Source of the DNA: Flavobacterium tyrosinilyticum
Lineage (GTDB): Bacteria > Bacteroidota > Bacteroidia > Flavobacteriales > Flavobacteriaceae
DNA: 64,000 nucleotides
NCBI RefSeq assembly: GCF_023656565.1
Contig: NZ_JAMOKG010000001.1
Coordinates: 192,456-256,455 of the forward strand
Direction: 5' to 3'
A model generated the notes under the pieces. The model did not search any database and had not been told where the DNA came from. It saw only the letters and a list, made by a program, of their open reading frames with translations. Both the position numbers and the translations under genes were made by a program. This document shows positions 42,184 through 51,335 of this stretch, piece after piece (position 1 is the stretch's first letter; every line of letters starts with the position of its first letter).

Positions 42184-44022
42184 ATGAAAAAAACCATTCT
42201 TTTAGTCCTCTTTGCAATCTTTAACACCGCTTTTTCTCAAAGTGGGAAAGTCTATTTAAAAAACAATAAGTTCAATGTAGGCAAACCCAATACCTATATT
42301 TACGAACCACCGCAAGGTCTTGTTATAGAAGAAAATGCTAAAGCCAATGTTTTGTACGCTACTCCTGACGAATTTTCTAATGATTTAGTTTCTTTAAAAA
42401 AGGACGGAAAACGTTATGAATTCACCACAAAAGTTTCCGATTCGGCTAGAGTGCTTATGGTAGCTATAAATGATCTGCACAAAATTGCTGACAGCAATAA
42501 AGACCAAGGCTATTCGGTATTACTGAAAACACAAAATGATATTGAATTAGGAAAATCGCTGATGAACCAAATTTTCATGAGAAATTATGGGAATCATTTT
42601 TTAAACCTAAAATTAGATACCAAAAAAGAAAATGTTATTGCCGCTTATGACGCTTTATTTGCAAAATATCCAAAACTAAGAGTAGACAAAGATGCTGTAA
42701 ATTATTTGTATTTAAAGAAGTCTCTTAATGCCGAAGAAGGCCAAAAAGAGCTGCTTGCTTTCGCTTCAAAATGCATCGAAAAAAACAAAGAAGAATATTT
42801 AACTCTTGCTTACAATATCTTTCAAGGCAGCAATAAGCCCGACGAAACTGAAAAACTCGGAAAAGAAATTTCGGCTAGGTATCCTACAGGTAAACTTGAA
42901 AAAATGTTTTTTATGCGAAGCTTCTACGATCAGCCTAATAAAACGGAGGCTTCGATTATGGAAAGCATGAAGACTTATAACGCCAAGTTTAAAGATATTT
43001 CAGCAGAATCTTCGAGAACTTTTTATCGCGCTTTACTAACGGTATATTTGGAGAATGGACAATATGAAAAGGCAATTGCATTAGAACCACACTTAAAAAA
43101 CGCTAGTGACTTGTACAACGACTTTGCTTGGGGCAAATCGGGAGGAGATCTAACTACACCCGTAAAAGATCTAGATTTTGTTGTAAAAGTATCTGAGAGA
43201 GCAATGTATTTGCTTGAACAAAGAAATAAAGAAAGCTTTTATCCTGCATATAAAGAGTCGTTTAATATGTTTGCAGACACTTATGCCCTTTTGCTTTACA
43301 AACAAGGCAAATATGAAGAGGCGTTTAAATATCAAAGTGGCGTTAAAGAGAATAACGGTTTGGATTCTGGAGGAAAAGACCGCTATTTGACCATGATGGA
43401 TAAGGTGAAAAGCAAAGACGAAGTAAAAGCTTATATTGATGACGAAATTAGTAAAGGCAATACATCGTCAGTATTTCTGGCTAAACTAAAAGAGATTTAT
43501 ATCGAGAAGAAATTGCCTCTTGCAGAATTTAATGCCATTGAGCAAAAAACAGATGCAAAAGCAAAAGAGAACAAAAGCAAAGATCTAATTGAAAGATTTG
43601 GAAGTACGAATGCAATTGATTTTACCTTAAAAAATCTAGACGGAAAAGAGACTAAACTTTCTGATTATAAAGGTAAAGTGGTCGTTCTTGATTTTTGGGC
43701 AACTTGGTGCGGACCATGCAAAGCTTCTTTTCCGAAGATGCAGAATTTAGTGACTAAATACAAAGGGAAAGATGTTGCTTTTTTGTTTGTAAACACTTGG
43801 GAAAATGGCAAAGAAGAAGACATATTTAAAAAAGTTTCTGCGTATATCACTGATAAAAAATTTGACTTCAACGTTGTTTTTGATTCAAAGACAGAGGTAG
43901 TTACCAGTTACAAAGTAAACGGCATCCCGACTCGCGTTGTCATTGACAAAAACGGAACTATTCTGGCTTACGATTATTCAAATACCGATATCGCAGCAAT
44001 TATTGATGAACAATTAAAATAA
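42184..44022 (+). CDS. Secreted TlpA-like thioredoxin-domain protein
   Basis: A 612-residue protein with a signal peptide (MKKTILLVLFAIFNTAFSQ). Residues about 20-470 are a helical, partly TPR-like region. The C-terminal ~140 residues form a TlpA/ResA-type thioredoxin domain with active site WATWCGPCKASFP near 512 and the cis-Pro segment VNGIPTRVVID. It is probably a periplasmic thiol-disulfide reductant. Long N-terminal extensions before a TlpA domain are common in Bacteroidota. Stand-alone gene. Confidence 0.9.
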   Translation: MKKTILLVLFAIFNTAFSQSGKVYLKNNKFNVGKPNTYIYEPPQGLVIEENAKANVLYATPDEFSNDLVSLKKDGKRYEFTTKVSDSARVLMVAINDLHKIADSNKDQGYSVLLKTQNDIELGKSLMNQIFMRNYGNHFLNLKLDTKKENVIAAYDALFAKYPKLRVDKDAVNYLYLKKSLNAEEGQKELLAFASKCIEKNKEEYLTLAYNIFQGSNKPDETEKLGKEISARYPTGKLEKMFFMRSFYDQPNKTEASIMESMKTYNAKFKDISAESSRTFYRALLTVYLENGQYEKAIALEPHLKNASDLYNDFAWGKSGGDLTTPVKDLDFVVKVSERAMYLLEQRNKESFYPAYKESFNMFADTYALLLYKQGKYEEAFKYQSGVKENNGLDSGGKDRYLTMMDKVKSKDEVKAYIDDEISKGNTSSVFLAKLKEIYIEKKLPLAEFNAIEQKTDAKAKENKSKDLIERFGSTNAIDFTLKNLDGKETKLSDYKGKVVVLDFWATWCGPCKASFPKMQNLVTKYKGKDVAFLFVNTWENGKEEDIFKKVSAYITDKKFDFNVVFDSKTEVVTSYKVNGIPTRVVIDKNGTILAYDYSNTDIAAIIDEQLK

Positions 44023-44049
44023 GTATTCTCTTATTTTTAAAATAAAATG

Positions 44050-44057
44050 TACATTTG
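44050..44057 (+). promoter_or_regulatory. -7 box upstream of the gene at 44077
   Basis: TACATTTG, 19 bases before the ATG. No -33 TTG seen. Confidence 0.45.
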
Positions 44058-44076
44058 ATATACCAAAACTAAATTT

Positions 44077-44580
44077 ATGATACAGTTAATTTGGGCGATA
44101 GTAAACATTGCCACAGTATTAGGGCTTGTCATTTTTTGTACAAAAACGGCTTCAGAAATTCGCAACAAAATTAGCCTTTCAGCTGCGATTCTTTTTTCTT
44201 TTTTTGCTTTATCTTTTATCACAAGACCTAGCAAAGAAGAAAAAGATAAAAAATTTGAATTTGAAAATAGGGAAACCAAAACGCAGTCTTTAAATCATAA
44301 TAACTATTTTTCAAATATTATTCTTGAAGAAGATCTCCTTTCAAAAATCGAATTGTATGCTAATTCCGATGGCGAAAATGCTACTTCAGCAATGATTCGA
44401 AGAACTGGATTTGTTTGTGGTACAACATGGTCTACACAGTACATTATTATAAATAAAACAGAAAAGAAAAACAGCTTTCAATATGAGGTTGGAGGAACTA
44501 GAAAATGGATGCTTCTTGGTATAGAAGTATACTCAGAGTTAAAAGACTTTAAAGGCTCAGGCGAATTTAAGTCTTTATAA
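44077..44580 (+). CDS. Hypothetical membrane-anchored protein
   Basis: A 167-residue protein with two N-terminal hydrophobic helices (about 4-22 and 34-50) followed by a soluble C-terminal part, including FVCGTTWSTQYIIINK and GGTRKWMLLGIEVYS. I do not recognise it. A hairpin with a T run follows the stop. Confidence 0.7.
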   Translation: MIQLIWAIVNIATVLGLVIFCTKTASEIRNKISLSAAILFSFFALSFITRPSKEEKDKKFEFENRETKTQSLNHNNYFSNIILEEDLLSKIELYANSDGENATSAMIRRTGFVCGTTWSTQYIIINKTEKKNSFQYEVGGTRKWMLLGIEVYSELKDFKGSGEFKSL

Positions 44581-44612
44581 TTTTCTTTAATCTAATTCAT
44601 TTCTAAAAAAAT

Positions 44613-44650
44613 AAAGGGCAAAGAAGAATTTTATCTTTTTGTCCTTTTTT
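44613..44650 (+). terminator. Terminator after the membrane protein gene
   Basis: AAAGGGCAAAGA pairs with TCTTTTTGTCCTTT with G-U pairs, followed by a T run. Confidence 0.6.
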
Positions 44651-44686
44651 ATTTAAAAAACACTACAAAAAAATTCAACCTATAAA

Positions 44687-45547
44687 ATGAAAAATTTCAT
44701 TATCGCTATTACTTCTTTAATTTTACTTTCTTCTTGCAAACAAACAGCTAATAAAAGTGTTTCTGGCAAAGCAGAAATAAAAAAAGACAGTGTTAAAGTT
44801 GAAGATGGTGCCAAAACAGCACAATCAGATTCTAACTTATTAGAACAGTTTTCTAAAAACAAAAATGAAGTGGTTCTCCAATTAAAATCATTACCCAATA
44901 GAGAAGCTGCCAATGCATTGTATGAAAAATATTTTGAAGCAAATGGCACTTTATTGCAAGAGATCGCCACAAAAGAATCTGGAGTATTGGATAAGTTTTA
45001 TAATGAAGACGAAGCCGACAAAAAAGCGGTTAAACTTTTGGGCGAAAGACTTTCTAAACATGAATTGGAATTTTCTGAAATTGGAGAAGGATATGTTGAA
45101 ATAGATCCGCTTCATGATTTCTATTATAAGATCTTCAAAGATTATGTAACGAATGATTATAAAGATTATTTGTACTTAAAGAGTGAAGAAAATAAGTCGC
45201 TCTATTCTGCAGATGCAGGACTTGTAATCTCTTTTAAAGATTTGGGCGATCGAATCATTTCGTGGGAAAATTTTATGGCCAAATACCCGAACTCAAAATT
45301 AATTCCATCTGTAAAAGAGCAATACAAAAGCTATCAAATGGATTATCTGGTGGGTCAAGACAATACGCCCACAGCCGAAAGGTCTTCAGACGAAAAATAT
45401 ATTTATCCAGAAAACATTCAGGAATTTAATCGTTTCTTGAAAAAATATCCAAAAAGCCCAACGGTTCCTCTAATCAATTTGTTTCTAGAGAACTTTAAGA
45501 GTGAAACTATTTTTGATATTTTAAGTGCTGAACAAAGTAAACTGTAA
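44687..45547 (+). CDS. Hypothetical lipoprotein
   Basis: A 286-residue lipoprotein: signal peptide MKNFIIAITSLILLSSC with Cys17 as the lipidated residue. The mature part is helical and acidic, including FEIGEGYVEIDPLHDFYYKIF-like sequence (GEGYVEIDPLHDFYYKIF) and two NSKL/KSPT-type segments typical of tandem helical repeats. I do not recognise a family. It is followed at 14 bases by another unknown gene. Confidence 0.75.
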   Translation: MKNFIIAITSLILLSSCKQTANKSVSGKAEIKKDSVKVEDGAKTAQSDSNLLEQFSKNKNEVVLQLKSLPNREAANALYEKYFEANGTLLQEIATKESGVLDKFYNEDEADKKAVKLLGERLSKHELEFSEIGEGYVEIDPLHDFYYKIFKDYVTNDYKDYLYLKSEENKSLYSADAGLVISFKDLGDRIISWENFMAKYPNSKLIPSVKEQYKSYQMDYLVGQDNTPTAERSSDEKYIYPENIQEFNRFLKKYPKSPTVPLINLFLENFKSETIFDILSAEQSKL

Positions 45548-45561
45548 AGAAAAAAATTATA

Positions 45562-46332
45562 ATGGGAGATTGGAATACCTTACATTTTTTTAGTGACAAA
45601 CACTTTTATGAAAAAGTAGTTCCTGATCTAACAGGTGAAGGAACTTTGCTTAAAAAATACTTTGATTCAAAATTAGGCAACTATCTTTTGTTTCATAATT
45701 CTGATAATGACAAAAGAATTAATGCTGTCTTAGAATATTGTCAATTTTTTGGCGAAGATTTCAAAACCCATAAACTTCTTTATGAGATCGAAACTCGGAA
45801 GAAAAAACCAGACGAGGAATATCCAACATTCATGCAGAAGATGCTACAAGATACAGACGAATTCTACAAACAAAATGGAAACGCAGCTGATGATCTTGCT
45901 ACGGCACTACCATTAATAATGTTTTCTGAATGTGCTGCATTTAATCCGCATCTCATTTTAGGACGTAGAATTTTTTCTGGAAATGTTGGGGCAAAACCAA
46001 AATCTGTTGCTGAAGCAATTATTTCGCAAATAGACAATTCACCATCCGGATCGACGCACTCTTACGGTTCGGGAATCATGAACTGGATTACAAACGAAGA
46101 CTTAAAATTATTATGGCTAGACCGCGCTAATTTAGTTCCAACTAATTCCAAAAAATATTTCAATGATTTTTTAAAGTTTATTGAAATTGCCATTGAAAAT
46201 GATTTTGGAGTCGTTTCTGGAACTAATATGCGAGAATCAATCTTAAAACTGGCAGAAAATCCCAATATAAATATTGAAGTAGATTTAGAAAAACTCGGAC
46301 TTCAAAGTGTTATCATATACGATGGCAACTAA
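45562..46332 (+). CDS. Hypothetical cytoplasmic protein
   Basis: A 256-residue soluble protein beginning MGDWNTLHFFSDKHFYEKVV, with no signal peptide. Conserved-looking stretches are FFGEDFKTHKLLYEIE near 54, SECAAFNPHLILGRRIFSG near 118 and WLDRANLVPTNSKKYF near 177. Family not recognised. Probably in an operon with the preceding lipoprotein gene. Confidence 0.72.
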   Translation: MGDWNTLHFFSDKHFYEKVVPDLTGEGTLLKKYFDSKLGNYLLFHNSDNDKRINAVLEYCQFFGEDFKTHKLLYEIETRKKKPDEEYPTFMQKMLQDTDEFYKQNGNAADDLATALPLIMFSECAAFNPHLILGRRIFSGNVGAKPKSVAEAIISQIDNSPSGSTHSYGSGIMNWITNEDLKLLWLDRANLVPTNSKKYFNDFLKFIEIAIENDFGVVSGTNMRESILKLAENPNINIEVDLEKLGLQSVIIYDGN

Positions 46333-46364
46333 TCGACATTAAAATTAACTTTAAACTTAGAACC

Positions 46365-46550
46365 ATGGAAAATAAAAACCAACCTATTACATTTGTTTTT
46401 TGGATTGTTGCGATCATTTTAGGCGTAACTTTATACAAGCAATTTGATTTTAAAAGTCTAAAATTTGAGAATCCTGCAATGGCAGTTATTTACAGTATTG
46501 TCTTTGTGTTTTCGGTTTATTACATTATTAAAAATTCTAAGAAAAAATAA
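46365..46550 (+). CDS. Small two-helix membrane protein
   Basis: A 61-residue protein with hydrophobic segments at about 9-24 (TFVFWIVAIILGVTLY) and 39-56 (MAVIYSIVFVFSVYYI), ending KNSKKK. The hydrophobic layout and A-rich leader with a good ATG favour a real gene. Function unknown. Confidence 0.6.
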   Translation: MENKNQPITFVFWIVAIILGVTLYKQFDFKSLKFENPAMAVIYSIVFVFSVYYIIKNSKKK

Positions 46551-46610
46551 TACAACAAACCAAAGCTGAAACATAGCCAAATCAAATTGAAGTAATTAAT
46601 TTTAGCTATT

Positions 46611-47204
46611 ATGAGAAAGATAATTGTTTTATCGATGATTTCATTAGACGGCGTAATGCAAGCTCCAGGCGGACCAAAAGAAGATACCTCGGAAGGTTTT
46701 AAATTTGGAGGTTGGACAGTTCCATACGGTGACGAACTTTACGATAAAGCGGTTCAAAACGAACTGCAACCGGCAGATTATCTTTTGGGTAGGAAAACAT
46801 TCGAAATTTGGGAAAATTATTGGCCTGACCATTCCGAATTTTGGCCAGGAATTAATAATGGAAATAAATATGTTTTGTCTACAACCAGACAAAAATCAGA
46901 TTGGAAAAATTCCATTTTTATCGAAAGTCTTGATGCTATCAAAAAACTCAAAAATTCTGATGGAAAAGATATTCAAGTTTGGGGCAGTAGCGAACTGATC
47001 CATTTATTATTGCAAAATGATCTGGTTGATGAACTTCGCTTAAAAATTCATCCTTTGTTACTTGGAAAAGGAAAAAAGCTTTTTGATGATAATGCAAATC
47101 AATCGGGATTTTCCTTAATAGAAAGTACGGTAACTACAACAGGAGTAATTTTAGCCAATTATATCCGAAATGGGGAAGTAAAAACTGGGAATGCAATAAT
47201 CTAG
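46611..47204 (+). CDS. Dihydrofolate reductase-family (RibD C-terminal-like) protein
   Basis: A 197-residue protein of the RibD C-terminal/dihydrofolate reductase fold, cytoplasmic. Motifs: KIIVLSMISLDGVMQAPGG at the start, DYLLGRKTFEIWENYWP near 56, IQVWGSSELIHLLLQNDLVD near 121, and KIHPLLLGKGKKLFDD near 145. Members often act as NADPH-dependent reductases of unknown substrates. It is followed 9 bases later by a TPR gene. Confidence 0.92.
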   Translation: MRKIIVLSMISLDGVMQAPGGPKEDTSEGFKFGGWTVPYGDELYDKAVQNELQPADYLLGRKTFEIWENYWPDHSEFWPGINNGNKYVLSTTRQKSDWKNSIFIESLDAIKKLKNSDGKDIQVWGSSELIHLLLQNDLVDELRLKIHPLLLGKGKKLFDDNANQSGFSLIESTVTTTGVILANYIRNGEVKTGNAII

Positions 47205-47213
47205 AATATATAT

Positions 47214-48323
47214 ATGAAGAAAAATATCTTAACGTTCATTTTAATCTTTTTCAGCTTAGTGATTCTCGCTCAAGATAAAGTAACAAATGAACTTAAAAAC
47301 TTATCGGACAGTCAGCAATTTGACAAAATAATTAGCCAATACACTTCTGAATACAAAGATTTTTCAGCAAAATCTCTCTATTATATTGGACTTGCTTATT
47401 ACATGAAAGAAGACGATGCAAATTGCATTAAATTCATGGATTTAGCTATAAATAAAGACAGCAAAGATCCTGCACCCGCTTATATAAAAGCTTCTACATT
47501 AAACTATATGGGTAAATACAATGAAGCTATAACTTATTTTCAAAATGCAATCAATTTAAATCCAAATGATGCAGAATCTTATAGCGGAATTGGTGATTCT
47601 TATTATCAAATCAAAGAATTCAATTTAGCCCTTGAAAATTATAAGAAAGCAACATTGCAAAAAGTATGTCCAAACAGACCTTATTTAATGTTAGCTCAAA
47701 TCTATTACGAACAAAAAGAAAATGACAAAGCTCTAGAAACCTATTATACAGCAAAATCAAAAATATCAAAAGAATCTGATTCATACATAAATGTCTTATT
47801 TAACATTGGACTTTTAGAATCTTTAAAAGGAAATTACGAAAAAGCAGAGCCCGTTTTCATCGAACTCATTCAATTAGATCCTGCTGATTATCATTCTTAT
47901 GCAAAACTTATTCAAATTTATTACTATAGAAAAGAATATGAAAAAGCAAAACCTTACAAAGACAAGCTCTATGAAGCATATGCAAAAGGAGAATTAAAAG
48001 ACAATTTAAAAGATATGTTTTGTTATGATCAATTTAAATGGAATGGCTATCAGGTACAAGCATTTGAGCGCTACGAAAATAAAAATAAAGGAAATATTTA
48101 TAATAAACATCTCTTCTATTTAATAGACAATTCAGGTCAAATTGTCTTGAGAGTACAAACGGAGTTTTCACCAATTTCGATTGAATTAGGCGGAACAAAA
48201 TACCTTCTTTGCGCCACTAAAGGGAACACACATTACAACTCAGGAATAGGGTTTAATGATGACTTAAATTATAGTGACTTAAAAACGGAGGCTATTAAAC
48301 TCTTTGAAAAATATAATAAGTAA
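47214..48323 (+). CDS. Secreted TPR protein
   Basis: A 369-residue protein with a signal peptide (MKKNILTFILIFFSLVILAQ). At least five tetratricopeptide hairpins follow (GLAYYMKEDDANCIKFMDLA, YMGKYNEAITYFQNAI and GNYEKAEPVFIELIQL are clear ones). The last ~100 residues are beta-rich (LFYLIDNSGQIVLRVQTEF). Likely a periplasmic or outer-membrane-associated scaffold; partners unknown. Followed by a strong hairpin. Confidence 0.9.
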   Translation: MKKNILTFILIFFSLVILAQDKVTNELKNLSDSQQFDKIISQYTSEYKDFSAKSLYYIGLAYYMKEDDANCIKFMDLAINKDSKDPAPAYIKASTLNYMGKYNEAITYFQNAINLNPNDAESYSGIGDSYYQIKEFNLALENYKKATLQKVCPNRPYLMLAQIYYEQKENDKALETYYTAKSKISKESDSYINVLFNIGLLESLKGNYEKAEPVFIELIQLDPADYHSYAKLIQIYYYRKEYEKAKPYKDKLYEAYAKGELKDNLKDMFCYDQFKWNGYQVQAFERYENKNKGNIYNKHLFYLIDNSGQIVLRVQTEFSPISIELGGTKYLLCATKGNTHYNSGIGFNDDLNYSDLKTEAIKLFEKYNK

Positions 48324-48380
48324 AATTATTTCATTTGTTTTGAATATTCTCGAGCACATATAAGGAAATTACATAAATAA

Positions 48381-48420
48381 AAAAGCGCAAGGCCTATTTT
48401 TACTGGCTTGCGCTTTTTTT
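48381..48420. terminator. Bidirectional terminator between TPR gene and tRNA
   Basis: AAAAGCGCAAGGCC and GGCTTGCGCTTTTTTT form a long stem with one bulged G. It serves the plus-strand TPR gene and could also end the minus-strand tRNA transcript. Confidence 0.88.
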
Positions 48421-48423
48421 AAG

Positions 48424-48497
48424 TGACCCCGGAGGGGTTCGAACCCCCAACCCTCAGAGCCGAAATCTGATATTCTATCCAGTTGAACTACGAGGTC
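48424..48497 (-). tRNA. tRNA-Arg (anticodon TCG)
   Basis: A complete 74-nt cloverleaf on the minus strand. Acceptor GACCTCG/CGGGGTC pairs with one T-G, a 4-bp D stem, and a 5-bp anticodon stem TCAGA/TCTGA around loop TTTCGGC, giving anticodon TCG (reads CGA). The T arm is GGGGG-TTCGAAC-CCCTC. Discriminator base A; CCA is not encoded. Confidence 0.96.
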
Positions 48498-48612
48498 AAA
48501 ATTTTTAAATTTTCAATTTTTTAAAATCCCAAATTCCAAGTTTACTATTGGAATTTGGAATTATATATTGAGCTTTCCAATTTGGAATTTGGAATTTCTT
48601 TATTGGAATTTA

Positions 48613-49062
48613 TTACGAAAGTAATTTCTTTACAATTGTAGAAATGGTTTTTCCTTCAGCAGTTCCTCCTAATTGAGCAGATGCTAATCCCATTACTTTA
48701 CCCATTGAAGCGATTCCAGAAGCTCCTGTTTCAGCAATAATTTTTGCTATTACAGCTTCTACTTCTTCTTCGCTTAATTGAGCTGGTAAAAACTTCTCGA
48801 TTACAGCCACTTGAGCCAATTCTGGTTCTGCTAAATCTGGACGGTTTTGCTCTGTAAAGATTCTTGCGCTTTCTTTACGAGTTTTAACCAATCTCTGAAG
48901 TAATTTAATTTCTTCATCTTCTGATAAATCTTCTTTAGATCCAGAAGCTGTTGAAGCCAATAATAATTCTGATTTTACAGCTCTTAATGCTTCTAAAGCT
49001 ACAGTATCTTTTGCTTTCATGGCCGTTTTGATTTCGTCCATGATTTGTGTTTGTAAACTCAT
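48613..49062 (-). CDS. GatB/YqeY domain protein
   Basis: A 149-residue YqeY-like protein: MKAKDTVALEALRAVKSELL near residue 15, RLVKTRKESARIFTEQNRPD near 52, EKFLPAQLSEEEVEAVI near 87. It resembles the C-terminal tRNA-binding tail domain of GatB but stands alone; precise role unknown. It lies downstream of ftsZ on the same strand, behind the ftsZ terminator. Confidence 0.94.
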   Translation of the reverse strand: MSLQTQIMDEIKTAMKAKDTVALEALRAVKSELLLASTASGSKEDLSEDEEIKLLQRLVKTRKESARIFTEQNRPDLAEPELAQVAVIEKFLPAQLSEEEVEAVIAKIIAETGASGIASMGKVMGLASAQLGGTAEGKTISTIVKKLLS

Positions 49063-49117
49063 GTTTATGTTTTATTTAAAATAAGCCAAAGCTTATTAAT
49101 TGATATATTAATTTGGC

Positions 49118-49140
49118 CCTTCGACTTCGCTCAGGTTGAC
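49118..49140. repeat. Half-copy of the 31350-31417 repeat family
   Basis: CCTTCGACTTCGCTCAG followed by GTTGAC matches one arm of the palindrome at 31350-31417. Only one arm is present here. Confidence 0.6.
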
Positions 49141-49208
49141 CATAAGATTCACTTTAAAAACCTATTTAGAAAGTCAAATTTTGAAATTCTGTGCGAAGAT
49201 AAAAAAAA

Positions 49209-49240
49209 TAACCCGAAAATTAAATCCAATTTTCGGGTTA
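49209..49240 (-). terminator. Rho-independent terminator of ftsZ
   Basis: A 13-bp perfect stem TAACCCGAAAATT/AATTTTCGGGTTA with a 6-nt loop, followed on the minus strand by a run of T. It closes the dcw cluster. Confidence 0.94.
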
Positions 49241-49261
49241 CCCAATATTATGATTCTAAAA

Positions 49262-51256
49262 TTAATCTACGTTATCGTGCAAAAATGAATTGTTTGAACG
49301 CAATTGCAAATCGTTGTTACTATCTGTTCCAACAGATATTCTAGAATTTGTATTGTTAGATTGTGAATTAGATAAATCTATTCCTAATCTTTTATAAGCT
49401 GGCTCTTTTTCCAACTCATCTATTCTAGAAACATTGTTATGAAATTTATAGTTAAATTCTTTTAGTTTCTTTCTTCTTTCTTCAGCTCTTAAACGTAATG
49501 TTTCTTCAATAGTTAATTCTAAAGGAGAAACTTCAGAAGTTGTAGAGAAATCAGGTTGACTAGCAAAATCAGGTCTTGGTTTCAACGTGATGTTTAATTC
49601 CTCTGGAATGGTTTCTTCAACCACTTTTTCAACTGGTTTAGAAGCCAATAAATCGTTTTCAACTTCCATATATTCTTCTAGAGAATACTTAATGATTCCG
49701 TTATCTGAAACTTCAGTTACTGGAACAAATTGTACTGGATCGTTTACTTTAATATCACGAGTTTCATTTGTCAATTCAAACAAAACTCTATTATCTTCAA
49801 CAACTGGTTCTCTTTTTATAGGCTCTTGCTTGAACAAAGGAAGATCAAAAGAAAAAGTAGTTTGCTCTTCTCTTTCAAATACTCTTTGCTGTTGCACTGG
49901 CTGTTGCTGTACTGGTGGCTGTTGCACTTCTCTTGCTGCTGGCGTTTCAGGAGCAGAGATTGTAAAATCGATATCGGTAATTGGCGAAACAATTTCGAAA
50001 GTTACGTCAAGATTTTTGATAAACTCAGACATCACCACTAACTCTTCCTGATTAATAGCTGGAGCAACAGCTTGAACTGGAGTCGGAGTAAAAGTTTCGT
50101 CATCATCAATTAAATCAAAAACTACTTTATCTTCCACTTTTGCTGTTGGTGTATCCACAGTTAAATCAAAAGATGCAAGCGGTTTATTGGTTAGATTATG
50201 AACACTTCTTTGCTCATCTTCTAACGTGTGAATGATTTTCTTTGGTTCTGTATTTACAATTTCATTTTGTTGTTCTACATCAAAACCTGTTGCGATAATA
50301 GTTACTGCAATAGCTTCGCCAAGACTTTCGTCTTCACCAACTCCCATGATAATGTTTGCATTGTAACCCGCTTCAGCTTGGATGTGATCGTTGATTTCTC
50401 CAATTTCGTCCAGAGTAATCTCATTAGTTCCAGAAACGATAAGCAACAATACGTTTTTGGCACCTGTAATTTTATTATCATTCAACAATGGAGAATCCAA
50501 AGCCGAAACGATAGCATCTTTAGCTCTGTTTTCGCCTTCAGCTACAGAAGACCCCATTATAGCAGTCCCACTGTTGGCCAAAACAGTTTTCGCGTCACGT
50601 AAATCGATATTCTGAGTATAGTGGTGCGTAATTACTTCGGCAATACCTCTAGAGGCTGTTGCCAAAACTTCATCCGCTTTCGAGAATCCAGCTTTAAAAC
50701 CTAGATTTCCATATACTTCTCTTAATTTATTATTGTTGATTACAATTAAAGAATCGACTTGCTTACGCAATTTCTCGATCCCAATAATAGCTTGCTCCTG
50801 ACGTACTTTCCCTTCAAACTGAAACGGAATGGTCACGATACCAACTGTTAATATTTCTCTTTCTTTTGCTAATTGCGCAATTACCGGAGCTGCACCAGTT
50901 CCTGTTCCTCCGCCCATACCAGCAGTAATAAATACCATCTTAGTACCACGGTCCAACATCTTTTCAATATCAGAAATACTTTCAATTGCAGACTGCTGTC
51001 CAACGTCTGGATTTGCTCCAGCTCCTAAACCTTCAGTTAAATTAACTCCTAACTGAATTTTATTGGGAACTGAACTATTTTGAAGCGCTTGCGAATCGGT
51101 ATTACAAACGATAAAATCTACGCCTTTAATACCTTGTTTGAACATGTGGTTAATTGCGTTACTTCCGCCTCCACCTACACCTATTACTTTGATTACATTT
51201 GATTGATTTTTTGGTAAATCAAATGAAATACTTCCAAATTCTGAGTTGCTCATCAT
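49262..51256 (-). CDS. ftsZ: Cell division protein FtsZ
   Basis: A 664-residue tubulin-like GTPase that forms the division ring. The GTPase domain is about residues 20-330, with VIGVGGGGSNAINHMF, the tubulin signature GGGTGTGAAPVIAQL near 118, and the T7-loop region. A long acidic linker follows (about 340-600). Near the end is the conserved tail peptide AYKRLGIDL used to bind FtsA, followed by about 38 extra residues. Two adjacent start ATGs; the second is at 51253. Last gene of the dcw cluster, 79 bases after ftsA. Confidence 0.97.
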   Translation of the reverse strand: MMSNSEFGSISFDLPKNQSNVIKVIGVGGGGSNAINHMFKQGIKGVDFIVCNTDSQALQNSSVPNKIQLGVNLTEGLGAGANPDVGQQSAIESISDIEKMLDRGTKMVFITAGMGGGTGTGAAPVIAQLAKEREILTVGIVTIPFQFEGKVRQEQAIIGIEKLRKQVDSLIVINNNKLREVYGNLGFKAGFSKADEVLATASRGIAEVITHHYTQNIDLRDAKTVLANSGTAIMGSSVAEGENRAKDAIVSALDSPLLNDNKITGAKNVLLLIVSGTNEITLDEIGEINDHIQAEAGYNANIIMGVGEDESLGEAIAVTIIATGFDVEQQNEIVNTEPKKIIHTLEDEQRSVHNLTNKPLASFDLTVDTPTAKVEDKVVFDLIDDDETFTPTPVQAVAPAINQEELVVMSEFIKNLDVTFEIVSPITDIDFTISAPETPAAREVQQPPVQQQPVQQQRVFEREEQTTFSFDLPLFKQEPIKREPVVEDNRVLFELTNETRDIKVNDPVQFVPVTEVSDNGIIKYSLEEYMEVENDLLASKPVEKVVEETIPEELNITLKPRPDFASQPDFSTTSEVSPLELTIEETLRLRAEERRKKLKEFNYKFHNNVSRIDELEKEPAYKRLGIDLSNSQSNNTNSRISVGTDSNNDLQLRSNNSFLHDNVD

Positions 51257-51335
51257 CTTTTTGGTTTTTTGAAATTCTTATTAAGTACATTTTTTACTTC
51301 TTGACTTGGGGCAAGAAATAATCCTTCTCTTTTTA

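Noticed and set aside
49587..50051. Ser/Thr/Cys-rich plus-strand frame over ftsZ
   Set aside because: Shadow of the Gln/Pro/Glu-rich linker of FtsZ; no start context.
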